From assembly GCF_002006345.1 (NCBI RefSeq), contig NZ_LZZM01000234.1, positions 1 through 64,000 on the forward strand: a DNA stretch of 64,000 nt, written 5' to 3'. How positions within the stretch are numbered: position 1 is the first letter of the stretch; the number at the start of each line of letters is the position of its first letter. Below the pieces are notes generated by a model. That model had not been told where the DNA came from. It was given only the letters and a program-made list of their open reading frames with translations, and searched no databases. A program made the translations under genes and the position numbers. Origin of the DNA: Clostridium puniceum (GTDB lineage: Bacteria > Bacillota > Clostridia > Clostridiales > Clostridiaceae). Positions 8,271-16,362 of the stretch are shown in pieces.

Positions 8271-9929
8271 CTATACGCTTTGCTTTAAACAAGTTTTTAA
8301 ATCTTCATTAGGCTCACTTATAGTTTGTAAGTTAAAGGTATCAACTAAATATTGCAATACATTAGGACTTATAAATGCTGGAAGTGAAGGTCCAAGGAAC
8401 ATTCCTTTTATTCCTAATGAAAGTAATGCTAATAGATCTGCAACTGCTTTTTGTTCATACCATGAAAGAACTATTGATAATGGCAATCCATTAACATCTG
8501 TATCAAAAGCATCTGCAAGTGCTGTAGCAATTCTAACTGCTGAATATGCATCATTACATTGACCTACATCTAATAATCTTGGAAGTCCAGCAACTTCTCC
8601 AAAATCTAATTTGTTAAATCTATATTTTCCACATGCTAGTGTTAGAATAACGCAGTCTTCTGGAACCTTCTTTGCAAATTCAGTATAGTAATTTCTTCCT
8701 GGTCTTGCTCCATCACATCCACCTATTAAGAAGAAATGTCTAATACTTCCATCCTTAACCGCATTAACAATTGTTTCTGCATGGCTTAAGGTCGCATGAT
8801 GCCCAAAACCAACAAGAATTTCTTTAGGTTCTTCTGATTTTGTAAATCCACCAAGTTCTAATGCTTTTTCTATTATTGGTGTAAAATCTTTATTTCCATC
8901 TTTATCAGCTTTAATATATTTAACTCCATCCCATCCAACTACACTCGTTGTAAATATTCTATCTTTATATGTTTCTCTAGGTCTCATTAAACAATTTGTA
9001 GTCATTAAAATACAACCTGGTATGCCATCAAATTCTTTTTGCTGCTCTTGCCAAGCACCACCATAATTTCCTACAAGCTGTTCATATTTTTTAAGTTCAG
9101 GATAACCATGAGAAGGTATCATTTCACCATGAGTATATATGTTAATTCCTTTGCCTTCTGTTTGTTCTAATAACATTTCTAAATCTCTTAAATCATGACC
9201 AGAAACAATGATAAATGGTCCTTTTTTAATATTTACATTAACTTTGTGTGGACTTGGATTCTTATAAGTACTAGTATTAGCTTCATCTAATTTCTTCATA
9301 ACAGCAACACTCATATCACCTGTTCTCATAGTCATTTGAATTAACTCTTCAACACTTAAATTATCATTTGTTGTACATTCTAATCCTCTAAAATAGAAAT
9401 TATCAACTTGATCATCATAATAACCCAAACATCTTGCTTGATGCCCATATGCACTTATCCCCTTTAAGCCATATAATATTGTTTGTCTAAGTGATCTTAC
9501 ATCAGGGTCTAAATCCTGATCAAACATAATCCCAGCTCTTTTAGAATCTTTAAGCATTTCTTCCTTGGTTTCGCTTAAGCTATAAGTAGCTTGTTCTGGA
9601 TATTCTTTATCCGCACTTACTCTATCTCTCAAACTTTCTTTTATTTTTTGAGAATCCTTAAGCATTTCCACATGAACTTCTGCATCAAAATTAACATTTG
9701 TAAGGGTTGTAAATAATGAATTTTCTACAAAGCTAACAATACTTTTGTCTATTTCTTCTCCTTTTTCTATAAGATCCTTGGCATAACAGCTTATTCCTTT
9801 GCATTGGTATACAAGTAAATCTTGAAGATTTGCTATTTCAGGCGTTTTTCCGCACACCCCCATTTTAGTACATCCTTTTCCTCCCGCTGTTTGCTCACAT
9901 TGATAACAAAACATAGGATTTTCATCCAT
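8271..9929 (-). CDS. hcp: Hydroxylamine reductase (hybrid cluster protein, prismane)
   Basis: This 552-residue cytoplasmic iron-sulfur-oxygen cluster protein belongs to a family that reduces hydroxylamine to ammonia or acts as a nitric oxide reductase in nitrosative stress. The N-terminal cysteine motif C-x2-C-x8-C-x5-C (FCYQCEQT, CTKMGVCG) binds the cubane cluster. Hybrid-cluster ligands are visible as GHDLRDLE, the cysteine in MTTNCLMRP, GGCDGARPGR, LACGKYRFN and DVGQCNDAYSA. Length and termini match class I Hcp of anaerobes. I start at the ATG at 9929, with AAGGAG eight bases upstream, rather than at a GTG three codons earlier. It is a single gene, convergent with YhgE/Pip and sharing a terminator. 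No operator for the known HcpR regulator is obvious in its own promoter. Confidence 0.95.
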   Translation of the reverse strand: MDENPMFCYQCEQTAGGKGCTKMGVCGKTPEIANLQDLLVYQCKGISCYAKDLIEKGEEIDKSIVSFVENSLFTTLTNVNFDAEVHVEMLKDSQKIKESLRDRVSADKEYPEQATYSLSETKEEMLKDSKRAGIMFDQDLDPDVRSLRQTILYGLKGISAYGHQARCLGYYDDQVDNFYFRGLECTTNDNLSVEELIQMTMRTGDMSVAVMKKLDEANTSTYKNPSPHKVNVNIKKGPFIIVSGHDLRDLEMLLEQTEGKGINIYTHGEMIPSHGYPELKKYEQLVGNYGGAWQEQQKEFDGIPGCILMTTNCLMRPRETYKDRIFTTSVVGWDGVKYIKADKDGNKDFTPIIEKALELGGFTKSEEPKEILVGFGHHATLSHAETIVNAVKDGSIRHFFLIGGCDGARPGRNYYTEFAKKVPEDCVILTLACGKYRFNKLDFGEVAGLPRLLDVGQCNDAYSAVRIATALADAFDTDVNGLPLSIVLSWYEQKAVADLLALLSLGIKGMFLGPSLPAFISPNVLQYLVDTFNLQTISEPNEDLKTCLKQSV

Positions 9930-10172
9930 AAATATCACTCCTTAAAAACTAATCCTTATTATTATTTGTTTAAATTAATTTTATATTCTCTATTACCTAA
10001 CAATAATAAATTTATTCTTAGAGATTATGTTTAAAGCTTTATAGATATTTATGATAATATGGGTAAAGATAGAGAGTTATATAAAAAAAGTACCTTATGA
10101 GATTAATTGCAAGACTCTCTTTCTCTCCTAAGGTGGTTTTATTCAATGAATATTTATTTCAACTTCTTTTTA

Positions 10173-10210
10173 TTGATATATGTAAATTCATATATATTTA
10201 CATATATCAA
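10173..10210. repeat. Inverted repeat between metE and hcp
   Basis: TTGATATATGTAAAT (10173-10187) and its exact complement ATTTACATATATCAA (10196-10210) flank an 8-base spacer, a 15-bp perfect stem 13 bases after the metE stop codon. No proper T tract follows on either strand. It may end the metE transcript, stabilise its 3' end or bind a regulator. Confidence 0.6.
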
Positions 10211-10223
10211 TATTATTGCTAAA

Positions 10224-12506
10224 CTACTGAAGTAATGTATTTCTCACTTTCTTAGCTGCCTCCACAAGATTTTTAAGACTAAGATTGGTTTCCTCATCAC
10301 CACGAGTTTTTAATCCGCAATCTGGATTAATCCATAATTTTTCTTCTTTAATTTGACTTAGCATTGAATTAATTCCTATAGTAATTTCTTCTACGCTAGG
10401 TACTCTTGGAGAGTGAATATCATATACTCCTGGTCCAACTGCAGTAATAAAATTATTATTATTTAATGCTTCAATAATTGATAAGTTTGAACGTGATGCT
10501 TCAAAAGAAATTACATCCGCATCCATAGCGTCAATATCCTTTATTATTTCTGCAAATTCACTATAACACATATGTGTATGAATTTGTGTAGTTGACTTAA
10601 CATCACTGTGAACAAGTCTAAATGCAGCAATTGCCCAATCTAAATATTCACTATGCCAATCGATTCTTCTAATTGGAAGCTTCTCCTTTAAGGCTGCCTC
10701 ATCTACTTGAATTATATTAATAAAGTTTGCTTCAAGATCTAAAACCTCTTCTTTAATAGCTAGTGCAATTTGAAAGGCCATTTCTTTTAGAGAAATATCT
10801 TCACGAGGGAAAGACCAGTTAAGAATAGTTACAGGACCTGTAAGCATAGCTTTTACAGGCTTTTCAGTAAGACTTTGTGCATACTTAGAATATTCAACAG
10901 TAATAGGATTTGCTCTAGAAACATCTCCGACTATTACTGGAGGTTTAACACAGCGTGTACCATAAGATTGAACCCATCCATTTTGAGTAAATAAATAACC
11001 CTTAAAGTGCTCACCAAAATATTCTACCATATCATTACGTTCAAATTCACCATGAACTAAAACATCAATTCCAATTTTCTCTTGAAGTTCTATGCAATCT
11101 TTAATTTTTTTCTTTACATTCCCTACATACTCTTCTTGTGTAATCTCCCCTTTTTTATATTTTGCTCTATTTGACTTTACATCAGCTGTTTGAGGAAATG
11201 AACCAATTGTTGTGGTTGGTAATAGCGGAAGGTTGAAAAAATTCTTTTGAGCTTCACTTCTTTCATTAAATGCTGGTAATCTTGTAAAATCTTTTTCCGT
11301 TAAACCTTCAAGTTTTCCCTTTATTTCAGAATTTACATTATTCACCTTCTCAGCAAACAAAGCAATGTTGTTTTTATATTTTTCATTGGTTAAATAATTC
11401 TCTTCAGCGAAAAGCTCTTTTAGTTCATCCAATTCTATTAATTTTTCCTCTGCAAATGCAAAATGAACCTTGTAATTCTCGCATAGCTTTTCTTCATTTC
11501 TCAAAGTATATGGCAAATGTAAAAGAGAACATGAAGTATTTATTATAATATTATCTTTTTCAATATATTTTGAAATCTCAGTCAAAGTTTTTAATGATTT
11601 CTTATAAGAATTTTTCCATATGTTTTTACCATTTACTATTCCTGCAAAAATAGCAGTATTCTTAGGAAATCCCTTTTCTTTAATTAATTCTAGTGATTTC
11701 TTGCCTTCTATAAAATCTAAACCTATCCCATCAAAACCAAGATTAGTAACCTCACTATAGCAATCCCTAATATCTCCAAAGTATGTTTGAATTAAAATAT
11801 TAAGTTTCCCTTTATGTTTTAATAATTCCTTATAGATTTTTGTGAACACTTCTATATCTTTTAGGTTCAAATCTGTAACTAAAATTGGTTCATCTATCTG
11901 AATCCATTCCACACCTAATTCATTTAGCTTAGCAAAAACATCTTTATATGCCTTAATTATATCTGGTATAAAATCAATAAGTTTTTTATTTCCATTGTAA
12001 TCTGATAATTTGAGAAAAGTAAATCCGCCAATAATTACAGGTTTTGTTTTAATTCCAATTTCAACTGCTTCAGTAAATTCTCTAAAAAACTTATGGCTGT
12101 TTAGCTTAATTTCAGTTCTATCCTCAAGTGTTGGAACTATGTAATGATAATTTGTATTAAACCATTTTTTCATAGGAAGTGCTTTAACATCACCTCTTTC
12201 CCCCTGATATCCTCTAGCCATTGCAAAATAAGTATCAAGCTCATTAAGTCCTAAAGACTTGTATCTTTCTGGTATTGCATTTAAAAGAGCCGCTGTATCA
12301 AGCATTCCATCGTAAAAAGAAAAATCATTTGATGGTATAAAGTCAAGTCCACTATTATTTAATAATGACCACTGTGCCTTTCTCAGCCCTTTAACATTAT
12401 TTTGTAATTTTTCAAAAGATAAATCACCTTTAAAATAATCTTCTATCCAAAATTTTAATTCTCGAAATTCCCCAATTCGTGGATAACCAATAATCGAATT
12501 CCTCAT
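10224..12506 (-). CDS. metE: Cobalamin-independent methionine synthase
   Basis: This 760-residue cytoplasmic zinc enzyme (5-methyltetrahydropteroyltriglutamate-homocysteine methyltransferase) makes methionine in the last biosynthetic step. The two homologous barrel halves are complete. The N-terminal half binds the folate tail. The C-terminal half carries the catalytic elements (TTIGSFPQT, VHGEFERNDMVEYFG, HTHMCYSEF with the zinc His and Cys, and the downstream INPDCGLKTR zinc cysteine). The start ATG has AAAGGA ten bases upstream. It is a single-gene unit. A perfect 13-bp terminator hairpin with a seven-T tract stands 74-117 bases upstream on the same strand, so expression is probably controlled by attenuation in the leader. 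Confidence 0.96.
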   Translation of the reverse strand: MRNSIIGYPRIGEFRELKFWIEDYFKGDLSFEKLQNNVKGLRKAQWSLLNNSGLDFIPSNDFSFYDGMLDTAALLNAIPERYKSLGLNELDTYFAMARGYQGERGDVKALPMKKWFNTNYHYIVPTLEDRTEIKLNSHKFFREFTEAVEIGIKTKPVIIGGFTFLKLSDYNGNKKLIDFIPDIIKAYKDVFAKLNELGVEWIQIDEPILVTDLNLKDIEVFTKIYKELLKHKGKLNILIQTYFGDIRDCYSEVTNLGFDGIGLDFIEGKKSLELIKEKGFPKNTAIFAGIVNGKNIWKNSYKKSLKTLTEISKYIEKDNIIINTSCSLLHLPYTLRNEEKLCENYKVHFAFAEEKLIELDELKELFAEENYLTNEKYKNNIALFAEKVNNVNSEIKGKLEGLTEKDFTRLPAFNERSEAQKNFFNLPLLPTTTIGSFPQTADVKSNRAKYKKGEITQEEYVGNVKKKIKDCIELQEKIGIDVLVHGEFERNDMVEYFGEHFKGYLFTQNGWVQSYGTRCVKPPVIVGDVSRANPITVEYSKYAQSLTEKPVKAMLTGPVTILNWSFPREDISLKEMAFQIALAIKEEVLDLEANFINIIQVDEAALKEKLPIRRIDWHSEYLDWAIAAFRLVHSDVKSTTQIHTHMCYSEFAEIIKDIDAMDADVISFEASRSNLSIIEALNNNNFITAVGPGVYDIHSPRVPSVEEITIGINSMLSQIKEEKLWINPDCGLKTRGDEETNLSLKNLVEAAKKVRNTLLQ

Positions 12507-12579
12507 AACACTACATTCCTTTCACTAAAAATTTTCTGTAGGCTAATCATATCAGAGAATTCTTATTATAAGGTAACTC

Positions 12580-12623
12580 AAAAAAACTATTGCTTGTTAT
12601 AGAAAATAAATATAACAAGCAAT
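12580..12623 (-). terminator. Leader terminator upstream of metE (probable attenuator)
   Basis: Reading the minus strand, ATTGCTTGTTATA (12623-12611), a 9-base loop and TATAACAAGCAAT (12601-12589) form a perfect 13-bp stem. AG and seven T residues (12586-12580) follow. It stands 74 bases before the metE ATG in the direction of metE transcription, so it must be read through for metE expression. That is the hallmark of a regulated leader. I could not identify an S-box or T-box upstream of it. Confidence 0.75.
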
Positions 12624-12838
12624 TCAAATTTATCATAATTGAGAATTTTTATAATTCAAATACAAATTTCCAAAATACAATATACCGCATATTTATTTTA
12701 ATGAACATACGATATATCCATTAAGCATTATAAATACATACATAAACCTGAATCATTCACTCTTTGCTGATAAGTCTGATCTATGCTTAATCTGATACAG
12801 ATTCATTATTTTTTTGATTAACACCTATTCGGTGCATA

Positions 12839-12893
12839 CAAAAAGAGCACCACCTATGTTACACTACACTTAGACGCTTTTAGCTCTCTTTTT
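12839..12893. repeat. Hairpin in the metE/marR intergenic region
   Basis: AAAAAGAGC (12840-12848) can pair with GCTCTCTTTTT (12883-12893) with a two-base bulge, giving terminator-like ends on both strands. On the minus strand its 3' half (GGTGC) can also pair with GCACC nearby, so alternative structures exist. It could be the distal part of the metE leader or an independent terminator. Confidence 0.4.
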
Positions 12894-12929
12894 CACGTAT
12901 AGCTCAATTCCTAAAATAATTAGTTTAAT

Positions 12930-12962
12930 ATTGTTGAAATAGAAACAAAGATTTAATATAAT
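12930..12962 (+). promoter_or_regulatory. Promoter and operator of the MarR gene at 12997
   Basis: A -35 TTGAAA (12934-12939) and -10 TATAAT (12957-12962) are separated by 17 bases. The sequence TTGTTGAAATAGAAACAAA overlapping the -35 is nearly the same as TTGTTGACACGGAAACAAA in the promoter of the neighbouring MFS gene. This marks a shared binding site, probably for the encoded MarR protein. Confidence 0.7.
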
Positions 12963-12996
12963 ATTGTTAATGCACAAACGGGTGGGAGGATAGGCC

Positions 12997-13470
12997 ATGA
13001 ACAAAGAAGAACAGGTCATAATGGGTTTCAGAGACTTATTAAACAAGATGGCTTGGCTTAATAAGTTTAAGATGGAAGACAGTCTTAAGGATTATAAGTC
13101 TTCTGAAGTACATTGCATCGAATGCATTGGAAAAAATGTAGATTCCAACGTGACAAAACTTGCAGAGTCCTTTTATATGACTAGAGGTGCCATAAGCAAA
13201 ATGACCAAGAAGCTCATAAAAAAGGGTATCATTGAAAGCTATCAGAAGCCAGATAACAAGAAAGAAATCTATTTTAGGCTTACTGAACAAGGGCAAGTAA
13301 TTTATAACGTCCATGAGGAAATGCACAAAGAGTTTCAAGAGCGGGATAAAGCTATATTTGATCAGGTAACAGAGGCACAATTTGACAGTATGCTTAGCTT
13401 CGTGGAAAAGTATAGTAACCATTTGGATGCAGAAATAAAGAAACTAGGTATAGATATTAAGTCAGAATAA
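12997..13470 (+). CDS. MarR-family transcriptional regulator of the adjacent MFS exporter
   Basis: This 157-residue winged-helix regulator has a DNA-recognition region at about 50-75 (NVTKLAESFYMTRGAISKMTKKL) followed by the wing with KPDNKKEIYFRLTEQG. GGGAGGA lies before the ATG. It is followed by an intrinsic terminator and, 150 bases on, by an MFS drug exporter with its own promoter. Both promoters carry the same operator-like sequence over the -35 region, so the protein probably represses itself and the exporter. Base composition of this gene pair is visibly richer in G and C than the surrounding genes, which suggests acquisition by transfer (inference). Confidence 0.88.
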   Translation: MNKEEQVIMGFRDLLNKMAWLNKFKMEDSLKDYKSSEVHCIECIGKNVDSNVTKLAESFYMTRGAISKMTKKLIKKGIIESYQKPDNKKEIYFRLTEQGQVIYNVHEEMHKEFQERDKAIFDQVTEAQFDSMLSFVEKYSNHLDAEIKKLGIDIKSE

Positions 13471-13491
13471 ATTTGAATAATGAAACTACAA

Positions 13492-13528
13492 GCAGCCAAC
13501 TCTATTGAGAACGGGCTGCATTTTTATT
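13492..13528 (+). terminator. Intrinsic terminator
   Basis: GCAGCC (13492-13497) pairs with GGCTGC (13514-13519), followed by ATTTTTATT. It ends the marR transcript, so the MFS gene downstream depends on its own promoter. Confidence 0.75.
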
Positions 13529-13530
13529 CT

Positions 13531-13568
13531 CATCATTTTGTTGACACGGAAACAAAATGATGGTACGA
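13531..13568 (+). promoter_or_regulatory. Promoter and palindromic operator of the MFS exporter
   Basis: A perfect 12-bp inverted repeat, CATCATTTTGTT (13531-13542) and AACAAAATGATG (13551-13562), encloses an 8-base spacer. Within it lies TTGACA (13541-13546), and a weak -10, TACGAT, stands 17 bases on. A repressor bound here would block RNA polymerase. The inner half matches the operator of the adjacent marR gene. Confidence 0.7.
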
Positions 13569-13619
13569 TAAATATGTTTCCAAGGAATCAAAATCATAAC
13601 TTTTGAAAGGAGAACTTAA

Positions 13620-14855
13620 ATGTTCAAATTTAGATTATACAATGAACAGAATACAGAACAAATCGTAGATAAAAAGGCTTTAATATTCGGTCTTATGTCT
13701 GTGTTTCTTTGCGGAATGAGCTTCAGTATCATAACACCTGTCGTCCCCTTCTTAGTTCAGCCTTATATAAGCAATCCCGGAGAACAAGCTATAGTTGTTA
13801 CGCTGCTGACCTCTGTTTATGCAGTCTGCGTGTTTTTTGCAGCCCCCATACTTGGAGCTTTGAGCGACAGATATGGTCGTCGTCCATTACTCTTAGTATG
13901 CCTTTTGGGTTCCGCAATCGGGTACTTAGTTTTTGGCATAGGAGGAGCTCTATGGGTACTATTTGCTGGACGCATAATAGAAGGTATAACAGGTGGGAGC
14001 ATAGGCACTATCTTCGCATATTTTGCAGACATCATTCCTCCTAAGCAGAGAACCAAATACTTTGGATGGGTGAGCGCGGTTGTAGGTGTAGGCACCGTCA
14101 TTGGCCCAACTCTAGGCGGATTACTTGCCAAGTTTGGTTATTTTGTACCCATGTATTTTGGAGCAATAATAACTTTATTGAATGTTGTTTATGGATTCTT
14201 TTTTATGCCTGAGAGCCTTGACAAGAATAATAGACTGAAAGAGATTACCCTTGTAAGATTGAATCCATTTATACAGCTTGCCAATCTACTTTCCATGAAA
14301 AACTTAAAAAGGCTACTTGTTTCAGCGTTCTTACTTTGGATACCTAACGGGTCTTTACAGGCAGTTTTTTCACAATTTACAATGGATACTTTCAGTTGGA
14401 GACCTACGCTAATTGGGCTTATGTTTTCAATTATGGGCTTCCAAGACATTATTTCTCAAGGTTTCATAATGCCAAAGCTTTTAGTAAAACTTAGTGATAA
14501 ACAGATAGCAATTCTTGGAATGATTTCGGAAATTATAGGCTACAGTCTTATTGCAGCATCATCTTTACTCTCATTCTATCCTCTTTTTATCGCTGGAACG
14601 TTTATATTCGGTTTTGGTGATTCGATCTTTGGACCTTCATTCAATGGGATGCTCTCCAAATCTGTCGATTCTAGTGAACAAGGAAGGATTCAAGGTGGTA
14701 GCCAATCTATTCAATCTTTAGCAAGAATGATTGGACCTATCATTGGAGGTCAAATCTATGTATCACTTGGTCATGCCGCACCTGCTTTTATGGGTATGAT
14801 CCTTATAACAGTGGCAATACCAGTTTTATATAAGAGAACGCATGTAAATATGTAA
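13620..14855 (+). CDS. MFS drug efflux transporter (DHA1/TetA-like)
   Basis: This 411-residue protein has twelve predicted membrane helices. The loop 2-3 signature GALSDRYGRRPLLL (about residues 79-92) is the classic motif A of drug:proton antiporters. The motif C-like GVGTVIGPTLGG in helix 5 marks exporters of the TetA/multidrug group. It probably expels a toxic small molecule in exchange for protons; the substrate is not deducible. GAAAGGAG stands before the ATG. It pairs with the upstream MarR gene through a shared operator. The gene is less AT-rich than its neighbours. Confidence 0.85.
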   Translation: MFKFRLYNEQNTEQIVDKKALIFGLMSVFLCGMSFSIITPVVPFLVQPYISNPGEQAIVVTLLTSVYAVCVFFAAPILGALSDRYGRRPLLLVCLLGSAIGYLVFGIGGALWVLFAGRIIEGITGGSIGTIFAYFADIIPPKQRTKYFGWVSAVVGVGTVIGPTLGGLLAKFGYFVPMYFGAIITLLNVVYGFFFMPESLDKNNRLKEITLVRLNPFIQLANLLSMKNLKRLLVSAFLLWIPNGSLQAVFSQFTMDTFSWRPTLIGLMFSIMGFQDIISQGFIMPKLLVKLSDKQIAILGMISEIIGYSLIAASSLLSFYPLFIAGTFIFGFGDSIFGPSFNGMLSKSVDSSEQGRIQGGSQSIQSLARMIGPIIGGQIYVSLGHAAPAFMGMILITVAIPVLYKRTHVNM

Positions 14856-14879
14856 ACTACCTACTTTCTTTATACAATT

Positions 14880-15032
14880 GCCACTTTCATTTTCGATTAT
14901 AGATGGAGTAAGCGCAAATCCGGCAAACACATCTACGGTTATCACTTTGAGCCGGACCTACATACCATACTCGCTCCGGTTGACGTTCCCCGCCTTTCTC
15001 CATTCATCAGTTTTTACCTACAAATACGATGA
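14880..15032 (+). other. Unexplained GC-richer segment with an open frame and inverted repeat
   Basis: Downstream of the MFS stop codon, and in the same reading frame, about 50 codons read as a coherent peptide (KSGKHIYGYHFEPDLHTI, then LAPVDVPRLSPF) ending in TGA at 15030-15032. There is no start codon or ribosome binding site. The segment is clearly richer in G and C than its surroundings. CTCCATTCATC and GATGAATGGAG form an 11-bp inverted repeat at its right end (about 14999-15038). It may be a relic of another gene brought in with the MFS pair. I cannot name the family. Confidence 0.35.
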
Positions 15033-15102
15033 ATGGAGGAAAAATAATAAACTATTGTGTATTCCTAAAGTCAAAAATCATTGTACTATGTAATTTATTC
15101 TT

Positions 15103-16032
15103 TTAATGCTTTAGAATATATTCATCGCCAAATTTATCAATTATCTCATTTAGTGCATTTATATAAATGTTCCCAAGCTGACTAAGTATTATATCCTTGT
15201 GTGCAATCCACCCTACTGTTATCTTATCTTCAATATCTAAAGGCACAGAAGCAATATCATTTCCATTTAAGTCAGAACTCAAAATTCCAGTTGAAATAGT
15301 ATATCCATTGAGTCCAATTAATAGATTAAAAAGTGTTGCTCTATCACTAACTCTGACACTTTTCTTATGGGAAAGCGTGCTTAATATTTCTTCTGAAAAG
15401 TAAAAAGAATTGAACTCCCCCTGCTCAAAGGATAAGTAAGGATAATTTTTTAAATCTTCAAGAGTAACTTCTTTTCGCTTGTAAAGAGGGTTTTTTACAC
15501 TTATAAAAATATGTGGTTTTGCAACAAATAACTTAGTAAATTTTAAATTATTTTCCTTAATCAACTTATTTAAGACTTTAGAATTAAATTCATTTAAATA
15601 TAAAATTCCTATTTCACTCCGAAGGTTCTTTACATCATCAATAATTTCATAAGTTTTTGTTTCTCTTAGATTAAATTCATATTCATCATTTCCATATTCT
15701 TTAATTAAATCAACAAATGCATTGACTGCAAAGGCATAGTGTTGTGTTGATACAGAAAAATGCTGAGCAGATGGCTTCGTATTAAAATACTTCTTTTCTA
15801 GCAATTCTGTCTGCTCAATTACTTGTCTTGCATAACCTAAAAATTCAGCACCATCAACTGTAACACTAACTCCTCTATTGGTTCGTTCAAAAATAGTTTT
15901 ATTTAATTCATTTTCTAGTTCTCTAATTGCATTAGAAAGACTAGGCTGCGTAATAAATAATTTTTTGGCAGCAATATTTATGGAGCCACATTTGGCAATT
16001 TCAATAGCATATTTTAGTTGTTGTAATGTCAC
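15103..16032 (-). CDS. LysR-family transcriptional regulator
   Basis: This 309-residue regulator has an N-terminal winged helix-turn-helix (residues 1-62; AAKKLFITQPSLSNAIRELE is the recognition region) and a C-terminal two-lobed effector domain (about 90-300). The start is GTG, with AAGGTGG just upstream. No ATG fits the conserved first residue TLQQLKYAIEI. LysR proteins usually regulate a divergent gene, but the next gene to the right is on the same strand, so the target is unclear. The adjacent pyruvate-formate-lyase relic suggests the former neighbourhood has decayed. Confidence 0.9.
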   Translation of the reverse strand: MTLQQLKYAIEIAKCGSINIAAKKLFITQPSLSNAIRELENELNKTIFERTNRGVSVTVDGAEFLGYARQVIEQTELLEKKYFNTKPSAQHFSVSTQHYAFAVNAFVDLIKEYGNDEYEFNLRETKTYEIIDDVKNLRSEIGILYLNEFNSKVLNKLIKENNLKFTKLFVAKPHIFISVKNPLYKRKEVTLEDLKNYPYLSFEQGEFNSFYFSEEILSTLSHKKSVRVSDRATLFNLLIGLNGYTISTGILSSDLNGNDIASVPLDIEDKITVGWIAHKDIILSQLGNIYINALNEIIDKFGDEYILKH

Positions 16033-16177
16033 TTCTTCACCACCTTACATAATCTTTATTTATTTATAATCTTTTACTATTGTTAAGTCAACTTGAAATT
16101 TGCTGTTTTAAAAAATATTTAAAATTACTTTTAAGACATCCTTTCGCTATTATAGTTTAGAATAAATTAAAATATGC

Positions 16178-16217
16178 AAAAAAGAGAAGAAAATGTATAT
16201 TATCCTCCTCTCTTTTC
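16178..16217 (-). terminator. Intrinsic terminator, minus strand
   Basis: On the minus strand AGAAAAGAGAGGA pairs with TCTTCTCTTTT across a loop of about 14 bases, with the T-rich end CTTTTTTG. It would end transcripts from the ODP-like gene and the pfl relic. Confidence 0.65.
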
Positions 16218-16362
16218 TAAGGGTATCTGGAACTATTGAAAATGCATTTGAAATATCATATGTACCAAAACCTCCAATTGTTTCAGTTACCCAAGTTGGA
16301 TCTTCACCAAACAATTCATTATATTCTGATGCTCTTAAATGTCTTATTAGTCTTAACTTTAT
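16217..16362 (-). pseudogene. Internally deleted pyruvate formate-lyase fragment
   Basis: Reading the minus strand from 16362, IKLRLIRHLRASEYNELFG continues into DPTWVTETIGGFG, which matches the conserved middle region of pyruvate formate-lyase (PflB, about residue 300). The reading frame then jumps directly to ISNAFSIVPDTL, which matches a region about 340 residues further on in PflB. The glycyl-radical C-terminus and the catalytic cysteines are missing. Two separate family motifs in one frame make the identification firm. The fragment abuts the stop codon of the metallohydrolase gene upstream. Confidence 0.8.

Noticed and set aside
12625..12900. S-box or T-box riboswitch for metE
   Set aside because: AGGTGGTGCTC slightly resembles a T-box, and CTTATCAGCAAAGAG an S-box start, but the diagnostic cores are missing in both cases.
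13709..14044. Second frame inside the MFS gene
   Set aside because: Composition is that of a shifted frame over conserved MFS motifs; the transporter frame is intact.
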